NCBI RefSeq assembly: GCF_905171765.1
Contig: NC_053391.1
Span: 107,420,644 to 107,484,643 of the forward strand
DNA length: 64,000 nucleotides
Origin: Bufo bufo
Taxonomy: Eukaryota; Chordata; Amphibia; Anura; Bufonidae
Reading direction: 5' to 3'
Within the stretch, counting starts at the first letter, position 1; the number at the start of each line of letters is the position of its first letter. Of this stretch, positions 19,701 through 30,576 are shown piece by piece. Under the pieces are notes generated by a model. The model was not told where the DNA came from and did no database searches. It saw only the letters and a program-made list of their open reading frames with translations. The translations under genes were made by a program, and so were the position numbers.

Positions 19701-22700
19701 CTTTCCAAAATGGGGTCACTTGTGGGGTAGTTATACTGCCCTGGCATTTTAGGGGCCCTAATGCGTGAGAAGTAGTTTGAAATCAAAATGTGTAAAAAAT
19801 GCCCTGTGAAATCCTAAAGGTGCTCTTTGGAATGTGGGCCCCTTTGCCCACCTAGGCTGCAAAAAAGTGTCACACATGTGGTATCGCCATACTCAGGAGA
19901 AGTTGGGCAATGTGTTTTGGGGTGTCTTTTTACATATACCCATGCTGGGTGAGAGAAATATCTCTTTAAAAGACAACTTTTGCAATTCTTTTATACAAAG
20001 TTGGCATTTGACTGATATATTTATCTCACCCAGCATGGGTATATGTAAAATGACACCCCAAAACACATTGCCCAACTTCTCCTGAGTACGGCGATACCAC
20101 ATGTGTGACACTTTTTTCTGCAGCCTAGGTGCGCAAAGGGGCCCAAATTCCTTTTAGGAGGGCAATTTTAGACATTTGGATTCCAGACTTCTCACGCTTT
20201 AGGGCCCCTAAAATGCCAGGGCAGTATAAATACCCCACATGTGACCCTATTTTGGAAAGAAGACACCCCAACGTGAGGGGCATGGCGAGTTCATAGAAGT
20301 TTGTTTTTTTTGGCACAAGTTAGCGGAAATTGATTTTTTTTTTTTCTCACAAAGTCTCCCTTTCCGCTAACTTGTGGCAAAAAGTTCAATATTTCATGGA
20401 CTCAATATGTCCCTCAGCGAATACCTTGGGGTGTCTTCTTTCCGAAATGGGGTCACTTGTGGGGTATTTATACTGCCCTGGCATTATAGGGGCCCTAAAG
20501 CGTGAGAAGAAGTCTGGAATATAAATGTCTAAAAATTTTTACGCATTTGGATTCCGTGAGGGGTATGGTGACTGAGTTCATGTGAGATTTTATTTTTTGT
20601 CACAAGTTAGTGGAATGTGAGACTTTGTAAGAAAAAACAAAAAACAAAAAAAAAAAAATCTTCTATGAACTCGCCATGCCCCTCAAAAGTGATCTTTTTA
20701 TAGCGCCACAGCGATTTTACGGTGATTTTGCAGTGATCAGAAAAAAAAAATTCTGTCACTGCGGTGGGGCGGACTGAACGCAAGTGTGCGCACAAGATCA
20801 GGCCTGATCGGGCGAACACTGCGTTTTTTGTAGAGCCTATAGAACATGTCCTATTCTTGTCCGCAATTGCGGACAAGAAAAGGCATTTTCTATATACTTC
20901 TGGCAATGTGCGGATCCGCAAAATGCGGAAAGCACATTGCCGGTGTTTTGCGGATCCGTGGTGTCCGTTTTTTGCGGATCCGTGGATCCACGGATCCGCA
21001 AAACACATATGGACGTCTGAATGGAGCCTTACAGGGGGGTGATCAGGGAGTCTATATGGGGTGATCACCCCCCTGTAAGGCTCCATTCAGATGCCCGTAT
21101 AGGTTTTGCGGATCCGCGGATCCATGGATCCGCAAAACACATATGGGCGTCTGAATGGAGCCTTACAGGGGGGTGATCAATGACAGGGGGGTGATCAGGG
21201 AGTCTAATATGGGGTGATCACCCCCCTGTCATTGATCACCCCCCTGTCAGGCTCCATTCAGACATCCGTATGTGTTTTGTGGATCTGCGGAGGATGATGA
21301 CAGGAGGGTGATCAATGACAGGGGGGTGATCAGTGACAGGGGGGTGATCAGGGAGTCTATATGGGGTGATCAGGGGTTAATAAGGGGTTAATAAGTGACA
21401 GGGGGGGTGTAGTGTAGTGGTGTTTGGTGCTACTTACAGAGCTACCTGTGTCCTCTGGTGGTCGATCCAAGCAAAAGGGACCACCAGAGGACCAGGTAGC
21501 AGGTATATTAGACGCTGTTATCAAAACAGCGTCTAATATACCTTTAAGGGGTTAAAAAAATCGGATCTACAGCTTGCCAGCGAATGATTGCCGCTGGCAG
21601 GCTTCAGATCCACTCGATTACCTGCAGTTCCTGTGAACGCGCACGCCTGTGTGCGCGCGTTCACAGAAAATCTTGCGTCTCGTGAGATGACGCGCCGGCG
21701 CGTCCACTCGGAATAACAGGGCCGCCGCAAAGACGCAATCCTGCGTACGGCGGTCCTGTAGTTATGGTACTCGAGTTTCGTCCTACATTGGAGATCATTA
21801 TGTAAGTAGGAAGAAGCTGCAGAGCTGAATTCATACTGCTGGAGTCTGTGGTTGATATATGATCCTACCAGGGGCGTAGCGTGGAGGGGGGGGGCAGAGG
21901 GGTGGTTGCCCCGGGGCGCCAAACTGGGGGCCCTGGGGCGCTATTGCCAATCAATGAATCATTCACTAAATGGCAATGGTGGGATGTGCGCAGTGCACTG
22001 CTTGAGACAGAGTGAAAGGCATTCACTAACCCTTACCAGGCACACTGCGCGCAGGCCGCCTCAGCATCAGGACGCAGGGCGCACGTCGTGGTGGTTAAGA
22101 AAAAGTACCATAACTCAGGAATTTGCATAATTTGAAGGCTGTCAATCAGTGATAGGACCGAGTCCTTGACTTCCAAGCTGTCTGCTCAGCTCCTCCTGCT
22201 CTATAACATGCTGCCTGCAGATTAGACCCCAAGTGCAATGTGACAGGTTCCTTTTAAGGGGTTCATTTCTTCACTAGTTCCCCCAGCACATGATCACATA
22301 CAATCAACTAGATGAGATGGACAGAGGGACATCAGTGATATGTTCTCTTCTTACATTTACAGGTTCCAGCATCTTTGTACATAAAGGAACTGCAGACGCC
22401 ATCTTACATCAAGGTAACGGACTGTGATATACAGGGGAAACTCGAAAAATTTGAATATCGTGCAAAAGTCCATTTATTTCAGTAATGCAAATTAAAAGGA
22501 ATTGCATTAATGCAGCTTAAAATTAGAATTTTGTGAAAAGGTTCAATATTCTAGGCTCAAAGTGTCACACTCTAGTCAGCTAATTAATCCATACCCCCTG
22601 AGCAAAGGGGACCTGAGATTGTGACTTTGGGGTTTCATAAACTGTAAGCCATAATCATCCAAATTATAACAAATGAAGGCTTGAAATATCTCATATGTTA

Positions 22701-25700
22701 GTTTCACCTTTTAAGTTGCATTACTGAAATAAAGGAACTTTGCACGATATTCGAATTTTTCGAGTTTCACCTTTATATATATATATACACCCAGTGATAC
22801 ATTTATATCCTCTGCTTACTCTCTGTGCTTCCTATTGCAGGCAGCAGTGACCGGCGCACAGGGTGAGTTCTGCCATTTTATAATCACTTACCTCTGTAGT
22901 TGTCCTGCTTCATATCTTCTACTGACTAGAGACGAGCAAATTGCTCTAAATTTGATTGGTTTGATTTGGATCTGAACTTATTGTACTTGGATCAAAAGTG
23001 TTCAACATGGCCTGAAAATTTGTCTAGGACCCTCTGAGGACATATATTTTCTTGTCTTTCTCTTTTTTCTCTCTCACTCTCTCTAATTCTCTCGAATCAA
23101 ATCACCAAAATTCAGATTTGGAAGGAACTAAATAAAAAAATTAAAAAAATTCAGGCTGACTTTGCTTTTCATCTCTACTACTGACACATATCTCTCATCA
23201 TACATTTGCTGCATGACCCCCTCCGCCCCATTGTGCTATAGCCCTGGGTTATCCAACTGAATGGACAAAATATTTTTTCATTTTTAATCTCATTTCTTCT
23301 ACAAATCTAATTTCTGTTTTTATTTTTTGCAGATGCAGAACCACAAATCAGGTGAGTAAATCTTTAAATGGATGGAACTGTGTCAATGAGTCCATTGTAT
23401 GCCGAGTTCTCACTGTCTCCTCTGTTCTGTGACTTCCAGGACTGTCGATGAAGATTGTGCAGACCTGACGTAAGTAAATCATTGGAAGATCACAGATAAT
23501 GGATGAAGACAATGGAGGAGATTTATCAGAAATGGATTCTAGCAACCAACTGGATTCTAGAATTCATTGGTCAGAAACCTTTTTGAAAGCGCAATTGATA
23601 TTTGTTGCTATGTAGAAAAGCTTCATAGTTACTGGTTGTGATAAATCCCCTCCACCCATGGAGGAATGAGCGTAACCTCATCATACTATGTAATATGTCT
23701 TATTTTCACCAATAGATGGATAAAGATGGTGAAGAGAACACCACAAGCATTCAGGTATTTATCTCACAATGCAGAGGCCTTCTTGGCAGCCAGATATAGG
23801 AATAGTCTGGGATCTGTGTCTATAAGAATCTCAATCTATGGAGGGCTGAAGATTTACAAATCCTGGGGTTTTACTTCATATTTTTATTGAGACATCACCG
23901 TAGATGAGATTTTCTGTAAATCTTAGGACAAAGTCTGAATAATCGTAACCTTCCATGTGTTTTCTGTTATAGACCTTTTAAATTTAATGGACTCGAGTTT
24001 CGTCCTACATTGGAGATCATCATGTAAGTAGGAAGAAGCTGCAGAGCTGAATTCATACTGCTGGAGTCTGTGGTTGATATATGATCCTACCAGGGGCGTA
24101 GCGTGGGGGGAGCAGAGGGGTGGTTGCCCCGGGGCACTTTTAACAGACCATTCGCTATGTGGCAGCCAGTGCAATGCGCACATCCCACAATTGCCAATCA
24201 ATGAATCATTCACTAAATGGCAATGGTGGAATGTGCGCAGTGCACTGCTTGAGACAGAGTGAAAGGCATTCACTAACCCTTACCAGGCACACTGCGCGCA
24301 GGCCGCCTCAGCATCAGGACGCAGGGCGCACATCATGGCTCGCCCCCTCTTGTATTTCTGTATTGTGACCTGCATAAGCCCTGTGAAGAGGGGAGGAGAA
24401 GAGGAGAATGAAGAGGAGGCGGGGTTCTTTCACACTGCAATGGTAGGAGGGAGACCACCATGTTTGAATTCCCGCGCGTGCGCCGTCCTGTTTAATATTC
24501 GGTGCAGGCGCAGTGAGTGAAGGACGCTCTCCTGCTGCCGGCTTCACTCACTGCCCCTGCGCTGAATACTAAACGGGACGGCGCAGGCGCGGGATTTTAC
24601 GGGCACAGAGGAGAACTAGGCCGTCGATCAACTGGACATAGGCGTGCCAAAGGGTGAGAAGACAGAGCCTCTAGGTGCTACTGGGGCGTTGATGCTCATT
24701 AGCATATTATAAAAGTCTTGATTTTGAGGGAACGGCGGCAGGCAGGGACTTAAAAATCATACAGTTATGTTCTGCTGACATTAGCACATCGCTAATGTCA
24801 GCCAGATACATAACGATTTTTCTGACGACAGAAACCCTTTAACTCCTTTGAGGCAACAACCATATTTCCCACCTCCCTGCCCCTACAGAGCTCAGATCTG
24901 TACTAATAGGGAGTCTGGGCTGGGATCTGTGGGAGACTGGAATGGATAGGGGAACTAGAACATGTGCAGTTCATCCCTAAGGGTACTTTCACACTAGAGT
25001 TTTTCTTTTCCGGCACTGAGTTCCGTCCTAGGGGCTCAACACCGGAAAAGAACTGATCAGTTTCATCCCGGTGCATTTTGAATGGAGAGTAATCCGTTCA
25101 GGATGCATCAGGATGTCTTCAGTTCAGTCTTTTTGACTGATTAGGATGGAGATAATACCGCAGCATGCTGAGGTTTTATCTCCGGCCAAAAAGACTGAAC
25201 ACTTGCCTGAATGACGGATCCAGCAATTTTTTCCATAGGAATATATTAGGCACTCAAAATACCGGAAAGCCGGAACCGTCCTTCCTGTCTGCGCATGCGC
25301 AGACCGAGAAAAATGTGAAAAAAAAAAGAAGCTTGGTCCGTTTTTCCAGATGACACCGGAAAGACGGATCCAGCATTTCAATGCATTTGTAAGACGGATC
25401 AGGATCCTGATCAGTCTTACAAATGCCATCAGTTGGCATACGTTTTGAAGATCCGGCAGGCAGTTCCGGTGACGGAACTGCTTGCCGGATCACTCTGCCG
25501 CAAGTGTGAAAGTACCCTTATATAGGTGAATGGAGAACCCTCCATCAGCGGCCATGTTCCCAGCACAGCATCAAGGGACCTGTGTGTAAACATGAATTAT
25601 TCATATTAATTAGACTTCCGTGCCAATAGTTTAAAAATGCCTATTGCTAGCTGCACATGGGCTTTTACCAGCACATGTTCAGCTAGTAATATAAACTGGC

Positions 25701-26886
25701 CAACCCCTTTAAGTGGTCTCCATAGCAGGCTCAGAGTAGTACTAGCAATATTCCCATGGGCCTGGTGTGCAGACAGTAATAATCGCCCTTATTAACTCCA
25801 TAATGACCAAGTGCTGTACATGTATTGTACTTGGTGCTGGGCTTTAATCTGGAGTTCTTTACATGTAGGGCCCCAGATTAAAGCTCCGGACTGAAGTAGT
25901 TTTTACTCCTCTTTTACACCTGTTTCCAGGCGTAAAAGATGGTAAATGTGTCAGGCCCGATGTCCAGTCCCCGGGCCAGCCCACGCCATGCCCCCATGTC
26001 TTCCCTTCCACTCCCAATTTGCGAGGACAGGACAAAAACGCCTTTATGACACAATATTGTCGCACAGGCGTTAAAAAAGTCGCTTTTATTTGAGACTTTT
26101 TTACGCCTAAAACAGATGTAGCGCACTTACTAAATGACCCCCAATGAGCGCTATGCAGTGAGTAGAGGAACCAGGTGAGCAGAGCTGCTGGTTCTGAGAA
26201 GACCCTAATCAGTTCTGTCTGTGTAAAAAGGGGCATGTCCACAAGTTGGGGGAGGTGCAATAGTTGGCTTGCCCCGGGCACTGGCAACCCACGCTACGCC
26301 ACTGGATCCTACTGTCATCTGATATGTGTTTTTGTGCTATAATCCCCCTCCCCAAGTCTCTATATAATCATGTATCCCCATAAGTATATATCTGTATACG
26401 ATATGTTCTGTGTTATGTATACAGGGAGAAAGACAAGTCCATGAGTGCCGTGGAGATCCCCAGGTGAGGAATCAAAGTCTATAATGGGCAGTGAAAGGAT
26501 GGGACAGAGGGCACTATAGTTATGGGGGATAAGAATGTAACTAGGATCAGAAGGGACATAGTATATGTACTGGTGACCCGACTACAGGAACGTGTTTTCT
26601 TTATATCATTTTCTATATAATGTCTTCAATGTTCAGACGTTTATTTCTCCCATTTCTTGGTTATTCGTCTTCAGCAGAGGCAGCAGCAGGAATAGCGATA
26701 ACATCCCTTTCCTCGACACGTAAGTACAAGTGCGGTTATTGTCTGTAGTGTAATTCCCTGACTTCTCTCCAGAGTAAATCTATCCTCCCACCACCAAAAG
26801 ATGTGTCTGATGCCATGGAAGTCATGATGGTTTCTCTTTCTTTTTTCAGACTAAGATCTCTGTTCCTCAGCTGCTGGGGCATGTAG
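16716..26886 (+). CDS. Unrecognised 120-residue protein from ten small coding exons
   Basis: Coding pieces: 16,716-16,745 (exon 2 spans 16,640-16,745), 22,363-22,413, 22,841-22,862, 23,333-23,351, 23,440-23,469, 23,716-23,754, 23,973-24,023, 26,425-26,463, 26,675-26,719 and 26,850-26,886. All have AG acceptors and GT donors, mostly GTAAGT or GTGAGT. Together they make 363 nt with no internal stop. The ATG has G at -3 and +4 and is the only ATG in its exon. The protein starts MDYPLFFPGY and ends LRSLFLSCWGM. It has a basic stretch WIKMVKR (52-58), the motif FKFNGLEFRPTLEII (66-80) and a Ser/Arg-rich part (94-101). No signal peptide or membrane segment is evident. Five internal exons are multiples of 3 with phase-2 borders, so skipping any keeps frame. 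I do not recognise the family; no function is proposed. Confidence 0.8.
16796..16967. mobile_element. Foldback MITE in intron
   Basis: 'gtgtaaagtagaactggctt' near the left end pairs with 'ccagttctactttacacc' at the right, and 'ttgcctatagcaaccaatcag' pairs with 'ctgattggttgctatgg', here quoted in part. A degraded relative is at about 23,515-23,655. Flanking duplication not resolved. Confidence 0.75.
17643..18322. mobile_element. Harbinger-like MITE containing a second MITE
   Basis: Outer ends TGCCTCATTCACACGTCAG and CTGACGTGTGAATGAGGCC with TAA at 17,640-17,642 and 18,323-18,325. The element is split by another element of the same broad class at 17,667-18,147, only about 20 bp from its left end. 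Confidence 0.8.
17667..18147. mobile_element. Harbinger-like MITE nested in a MITE
   Basis: Ends GGGCTCATGCACACGACCG and GTCGTGTGCATGAGCCC with TTA duplications at 17,664-17,666 and 18,148-18,150. The interior is built of 'ccgtttttt'-type repeats and inverted motifs. It is closely similar to 49,254-49,733. Confidence 0.85.
21022..21410. repeat. G-rich gggggtgatca array, both orientations
   Basis: Units of about 17 nt (tgacaggggggtgatca) and their complements (tgatcacccccctgtca) repeat at least eight times, together with 'atggggtgatca'. They form several overlapping inverted repeats. Runs of six G could support G-quadruplex or slipped structures. Confidence 0.8.
21502..21542. repeat. Perfect 18-bp hairpin
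   Basis: GGTATATTAGACGCTGTT pairs exactly with AACAGCGTCTAATATACC across a 5-nt loop (atcaa). Just upstream, 'gtcctctggtggtc' pairs with 'gaccaccagaggac', giving two successive stems near the end of the interspersed repeat. Confidence 0.85.
21769..22092 (+). repeat. Duplicate of exon 8 end, its donor and a hAT left end
   Basis: Starting at 'actcgagtttcgtcctac' it copies 23,991 onward: the last 33 nt of coding exon 8, the GTAAGT donor, the following intron and the first part of the hAT element at 24,091. It lacks the acceptor and first part of the exon, so it cannot serve as an exon. Its flanks 'agttatggtac' and 'gtaccataact' are inverted copies of each other. Since it includes the hAT end, it was made after that insertion. 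Confidence 0.85.
22432..22774. mobile_element. Mariner-type MITE
   Basis: Left end CAGGGGAAACTCGAAAAATT and right end AATTTTTCGAGTTTCACC, inverted, abutting TA at both sides. The family ('atatcgtgcaaaagt', 'ttatttcagtaatgca') is widespread in fish and frogs. It sits only 18 bp after the donor of coding exon 3. Confidence 0.85.
24091..26304. mobile_element. hAT element, 2.2 kb, non-autonomous, in intron 8
   Basis: Ends CAGGGGCGTAGCGTGGG and CCCACGCTACGCCACTG, with a perfect 8-bp duplication GATCCTAC at 24,083-24,090 and 26,305-26,312. No transposase frame remains. It contains a Harbinger-like MITE (24,981-25,517) and accounts for most of the 2.4-kb intron between coding exons 8 and 9; neighbouring introns are 88-470 bp. 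Confidence 0.9.
24981..25517. mobile_element. Harbinger-like MITE nested in the hAT element
   Basis: Ends GGGTACTTTCACACTAG and the inverted AAGTGTGAAAGTACCC, bordered by TAA (24,978-24,980) and TTA (25,518-25,520). The interior is rich in ccggaa/ttccgg palindromes. Confidence 0.8.
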
Positions 26887-27144
26887 CGTCCATAAGAAGT
26901 AAGTAACCAAAATCAGAACACAACAGGCCATCTGACTACTGTGTCCTGCTGAATGGAAAGTCTTCACATGGTGTTTACAGTGTATGTCAGAAGAATACAT
27001 TGGATACATGTCCTAACATATACCTCCTACAGATGCCGCCAACCATTGCCAATGTATAGACATACAACGTCATATGTTGTCTGTTTTTCTCCTATATTCA
27101 AAAAAAATGTAAACCTAAATCTATCAAAATCAACTGTCTTATAC

Positions 27145-27395
27145 CACAAAATGGCCCAGATTTACTAATGTGTCCACTCCTAGAATCTGTCTAGAAAGTT
27201 GTGCAAAGTGGTCTAGAAAGTTGTGCAAAGTGGTGCAACTAGGCTTTTTTACAAATTTTTCCGACTGTCTCAAAGTAAGCCAACTAATAGTTGGTATACA
27301 GGTAGACCTCATTTATCATCCAGCCTGAGCCACTGTGATAAATCTGGTGCAGGTCTAGACACCATCTATAGGATTAGTAAATCTGCCCCAGTATA
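27145..27395. repeat. Small MITE next to Tc1
   Basis: Ends 'gcccagatttactaa' and 'ttagtaaatctgcccc' are inverted; 'gtctagaaagttgtgcaaag' is tandemly doubled inside at 27,187-27,234. The following Tc1 begins within a few bases of its right end. Confidence 0.65.
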
Positions 27396-27397
27396 TA

Positions 27398-29018
27398 CAG
27401 TCTTGTGAAAAAATTAGGACACCCTTTGAAAGCATGTGGTTTTTTGTAACATTTTTAATAAATGGTTATTTCATCTCCGTTTCAACAATACAGAGAGATT
27501 AAAGTAATCCGACTAAACAAAGAAAACTGAAGAAAAGTCTTTTCAAGATCTTCTGTAAATGTCATTCTACAAAAATGCCTATTCTAACTGAGGAAAAAGA
27601 TAGGACACCCTTGCCCCTAATAGCGAGTGTTACCTCCTTTGGCTGAAATAACTGCAGTGAGACGGTTCTTGTAGCCATCTACCAGTCTTCGACATCGGTC
27701 TGAGGAAATTTTACCCCACTCCTCAATGCAGAACTTTTTCAGCTGTGAGATGTTTGAGGGGTTTCTTGCACGTACAGCCCTTTTCAAGTCACCCCACAGC
27801 ATCTCAATGGGATTCAAATCTGGACTTTGACTTGGCCATTCCAGGACTCTCCATTTCTTCTTTTTCAGCCAATCTTTGGTTGATTTACTAGTATGTTTTG
27901 GGTCATTGTCATGTTGCATGGTCCAGTTCCGCTTCAGCTTTAATTTTCTAACTGATGGTCTCACATGTTCTTCAAGCACCTTCTGATACACAGTAGAATT
28001 CATCGTGGATTCTATGATGGTGAGCTGACCAGGTCCTGCTGCAGCAAAGCAGCCCCAAACCATGACACTTCCACCTCCATGCTTCACAGTTGGTATGAGG
28101 TTCTTTTCTTGGAATGCTGTGTTTGGTTTACGCCAAACATGTCCTCTGCTGTTGTGTCCAAATAATTCAATTTTGGACTCATCTGTCCAAAGAACATTAT
28201 TCCAGAAGTCCTGGTCTTTGTCAACTTTATCGCTGGCAAATGTCAGTCTGGCCTCGATGTTTCTCTTGGAAAGCAAAGGTTTCCTCCTTGCACACCTCCC
28301 ATGCAAGTTAAACTTGTACAGTCTCTTTCTGATTGTAGAGGCATGTACTTCTACATCAACAGTAGCCAGAGCCTGCTGTAGTTCTCGAGATGACACTTTA
28401 GGGTTTTTGGATACCTCTTTTAGCATCTTGCGGTCTGCTCTTGGGGTGAACTTGCTGGGGCGACCAGTCCTGGGCATGTTGGCAGTTGTTTTGAAAGCCC
28501 TCCACTTGTAGACTATCTTCCGGACAGTGGAATGGCTGATTTCAAAATCTTTTGAGATCTTTTTAAATCCCTTCCCAGACTCATAGGCTGCTACAATCTT
28601 TTTTCTGAAGTCCTCTGACAGCTCTTTTGCTCTCACCATGGTGCTCACTCTCACTTCAACAGTCAGGAGCACACCAAACTAAATGTCTGAGGTTTAAATA
28701 GGGCAAGCCTCATTCAACATGCAGAGTAACGATCTACTAATTATGTGCACCTGGTGTGATATACCTGTGTGAGATCTGAGCCAATTTAAGAGGGAATACA
28801 TGTGAGGGTGTCCTATCTTTTTCCTCAGTTAGAATAGGCATTTTTGTAGAATGACATTTACAGAAGATCTTGAAAAGACTTTTCTTCAGTTTTCTTTGTT
28901 TAGTTGGATTACTTTAATCTCTCTGTATTGTTGAAACGGAGATGAAATAACCATTTATTAAAAATGTTACAAAAAACCACATGCTTTCAAAGGGTGTCCT
29001 AATTTTTTCACATGACTG
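27398..29018 (-). mobile_element. Young Tc1 element, complete, 1621 bp
   Basis: TA borders at 27,396-27,397 and 29,019-29,020. The inverted repeats are 213 bp each (27,398-27,610 and 28,806-29,018) and by eye differ at only two positions. Each carries two copies of the binding-type motif AGGACACCC, one near the tip and one at the inner end, the IR/DR layout of Sleeping Beauty-like elements. The transposase frame is intact. All of this points to a recent insertion. It lies between coding exon 11 and the 3'UTR exon(s). Confidence 0.95.
27617..28639 (-). CDS. Tc1 transposase, intact, 340 residues
   Basis: This enzyme cuts and rejoins the element at TA sites. The start taken is the Met of MVRAKELSEDFRKK; an in-frame Met eleven codons upstream would add an atypical leader, and 340 residues is the usual Tc1 length. 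Residues 1-120 hold two helix-turn-helix units (KISKDFEISHSTVRKIVYKW and ELQQALATVDVEVHASTIRK) with the GRPSK linker between. The catalytic domain has D in WTDESKIELFG, the box HGGGSVMVWGCF, D in QHDNDPKHTSK and E in PDLNPIEMLWG, with 34 residues between the last two (DD34E). No stop or frameshift is visible. Confidence 0.95.
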   Translation of the reverse strand: MVRAKELSEDFRKKIVAAYESGKGFKKISKDFEISHSTVRKIVYKWRAFKTTANMPRTGRPSKFTPRADRKMLKEVSKNPKVSSRELQQALATVDVEVHASTIRKRLYKFNLHGRCARRKPLLSKRNIEARLTFASDKVDKDQDFWNNVLWTDESKIELFGHNSRGHVWRKPNTAFQEKNLIPTVKHGGGSVMVWGCFAAAGPGQLTIIESTMNSTVYQKVLEEHVRPSVRKLKLKRNWTMQHDNDPKHTSKSTKDWLKKKKWRVLEWPSQSPDLNPIEMLWGDLKRAVRARNPSNISQLKKFCIEEWGKISSDRCRRLVDGYKNRLTAVISAKGGNTRY

Positions 29019-29020
29019 TA

Positions 29021-30566
29021 GGTGTATTTGAGGGGATGCCTCTGTATGGAGTAGAGGCAGACTGTGCTAGTCCATCCAGCCAGAAAATAGGTATATCAAT
29101 GTACAATGAGCCGGACCGCAGGGGCAACACATGAGTGCACGGTGGGCCGTTGGGGGGTAGTAGTTGTTTGTACTCACGGTTAGCAGAGCCTCCCTGGGCC
29201 GGCAGTGCAGTGGAGGGAAGGACAGCACTAAATTCTCCGGGGCACTCTCTATTGCAGGGAACACCACACAGATGGAAGTTGAGGTGTCCTTGATGGTATA
29301 GGTGTTTAAGGTGCTTTGGTGGCTGGGCCCCTGTGTTCGTGACCCCAGCACCGTAAGGTGCAAATGTTGAGTGTAGTAGTAGAAATGATGAGAAGTCGGT
29401 TGTAATCAAACAGTTGAACATTTACTGAATCAATTGTCTTCAGGTAGTCAGTACAGATACAGTTCATTTGTATGGCATGAGTGGTGACTCAGAAATAGGT
29501 TCAGTAGTATTCCTTTTTATCAGGTTTAGGCAATTGTCAGTTAGGGAGTTCTCTAGTACTTTAGCTTTACAGGCGAAGAATAATTAGATTTACTTCACTC
29601 CACTTTCCATAGCACTCAGGTACTAAATATACTGTTTTCTACTTATCTTGAGCTATCCAACAAGGGCGTTTCTCCCTCGTGGCAGGGAAACTCTCTGCAA
29701 CAATATTTTCAGGATGCTCTCCTGAAGTATTCAGGTTCACTATATCCCGGAAGGCTTCTAGTGAATAAGGACAACTTGGCACCTTGGTCATCCGGCTGTG
29801 TCCAGGAACTTGGAAAGTTGTGCTTGTGAAGTCCATAGGCCAGACTCAGCTCTAACCTTCACTAGGCTTGCTTTATATTTAGACGTAGACTTACTGTCCA
29901 GTGCTAAGCTGCTGTAACTACTCTTAGTTTGTCCTCTCCAGGATTGATCAGGTCCCGGAGGAAAGAAATTGCAGCTACATAGTGGATAAGGCCTGTCTCT
30001 GTCCTCCATACACTTGCTTTCCTCTCTCACTACAATACACTACACTGCCCTGCTCTAGACTCACCCCAAGCTATATAAATGAGTGGCGCCAGCACCACCT
30101 AAGGACAAATGGGTGCAATAACAATGCTAGCCGGATAATAGGAAATACTATACATTGCAAATACACAGATATTTAAGGTGTCCCTTTTTACACACATATG
30201 TGGGACGCTGCAAATGTAGGCCATAAGGATACTCTTTCGGCCTGTCTGGTAATTGAGGTCTATGGATCCATTGATGCACCAGCAAATGGACACTGCAAAC
30301 CCAGTGTGAATGTAGCTTTACTCTAGTATTAGTGTTGGTTTAAGAGTATGTATCCAAGTGATTAACCATTTTTATATCCCATAAATGGATGCACATGGAC
30401 AACAGGCCAGGCCTTTATATTCTGTGATAGTAATTGGGGGATGCTATAGATCAGTTCTTAAGGTTTTACTTTGATATGGAGCTTGTACTGTGAAATATCA
30501 TAAAACTATATCAAGATCTCATGTTTATATTTGGTTGACATATTTTCTTGTTTGTCTCCCATCTAG
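29021..30566. other. No gene seen; possible repeat of unknown class
   Basis: Lies in the inferred 3'UTR intron of the micro-exon gene. 29,040-30,060 is GC-balanced, unlike its AT-rich neighbours, and may be an LTR-like or other repeat, but I found no matching ends. Small frames here show no recognised domain. Confidence 0.3.
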
Positions 30567-30576
30567 GTTATATAGT

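Larger units (their letters stand above)
18345..21545. repeat. 3.2-kb interspersed repeat of alternating inverted modules
   Basis: Opens 'cccctagcttaaacaccc', the same sequence as at 63,713, where a second copy runs off the window. Between 18,840 and 20,540 a module (ggggtgtcttctttcc ... ccctttgcccacctaggctg) recurs in alternating orientation at about 19,020, 19,330, 19,690, 20,010-20,290 and 20,420. The tail (20,760-21,420) has tgcggatccg palindromes and 'gacaggggggtgatca' units. No transposase was found, so its class is unknown. Confidence 0.8.

Noticed and set aside
18944..20111. Several 60-90 codon ORFs on both strands with similar peptides
   Set aside because: They all fall in the alternating inverted modules of one interspersed repeat; the similarity follows from DNA repetition, and they lack consistent starts, stops and length.
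21769..21801. Possible extra coding exon (copy of exon 8 end)
   Set aside because: It lacks an acceptor and the first 18 nt of the exon and is followed by transposon sequence, so it is a non-functional duplicate.
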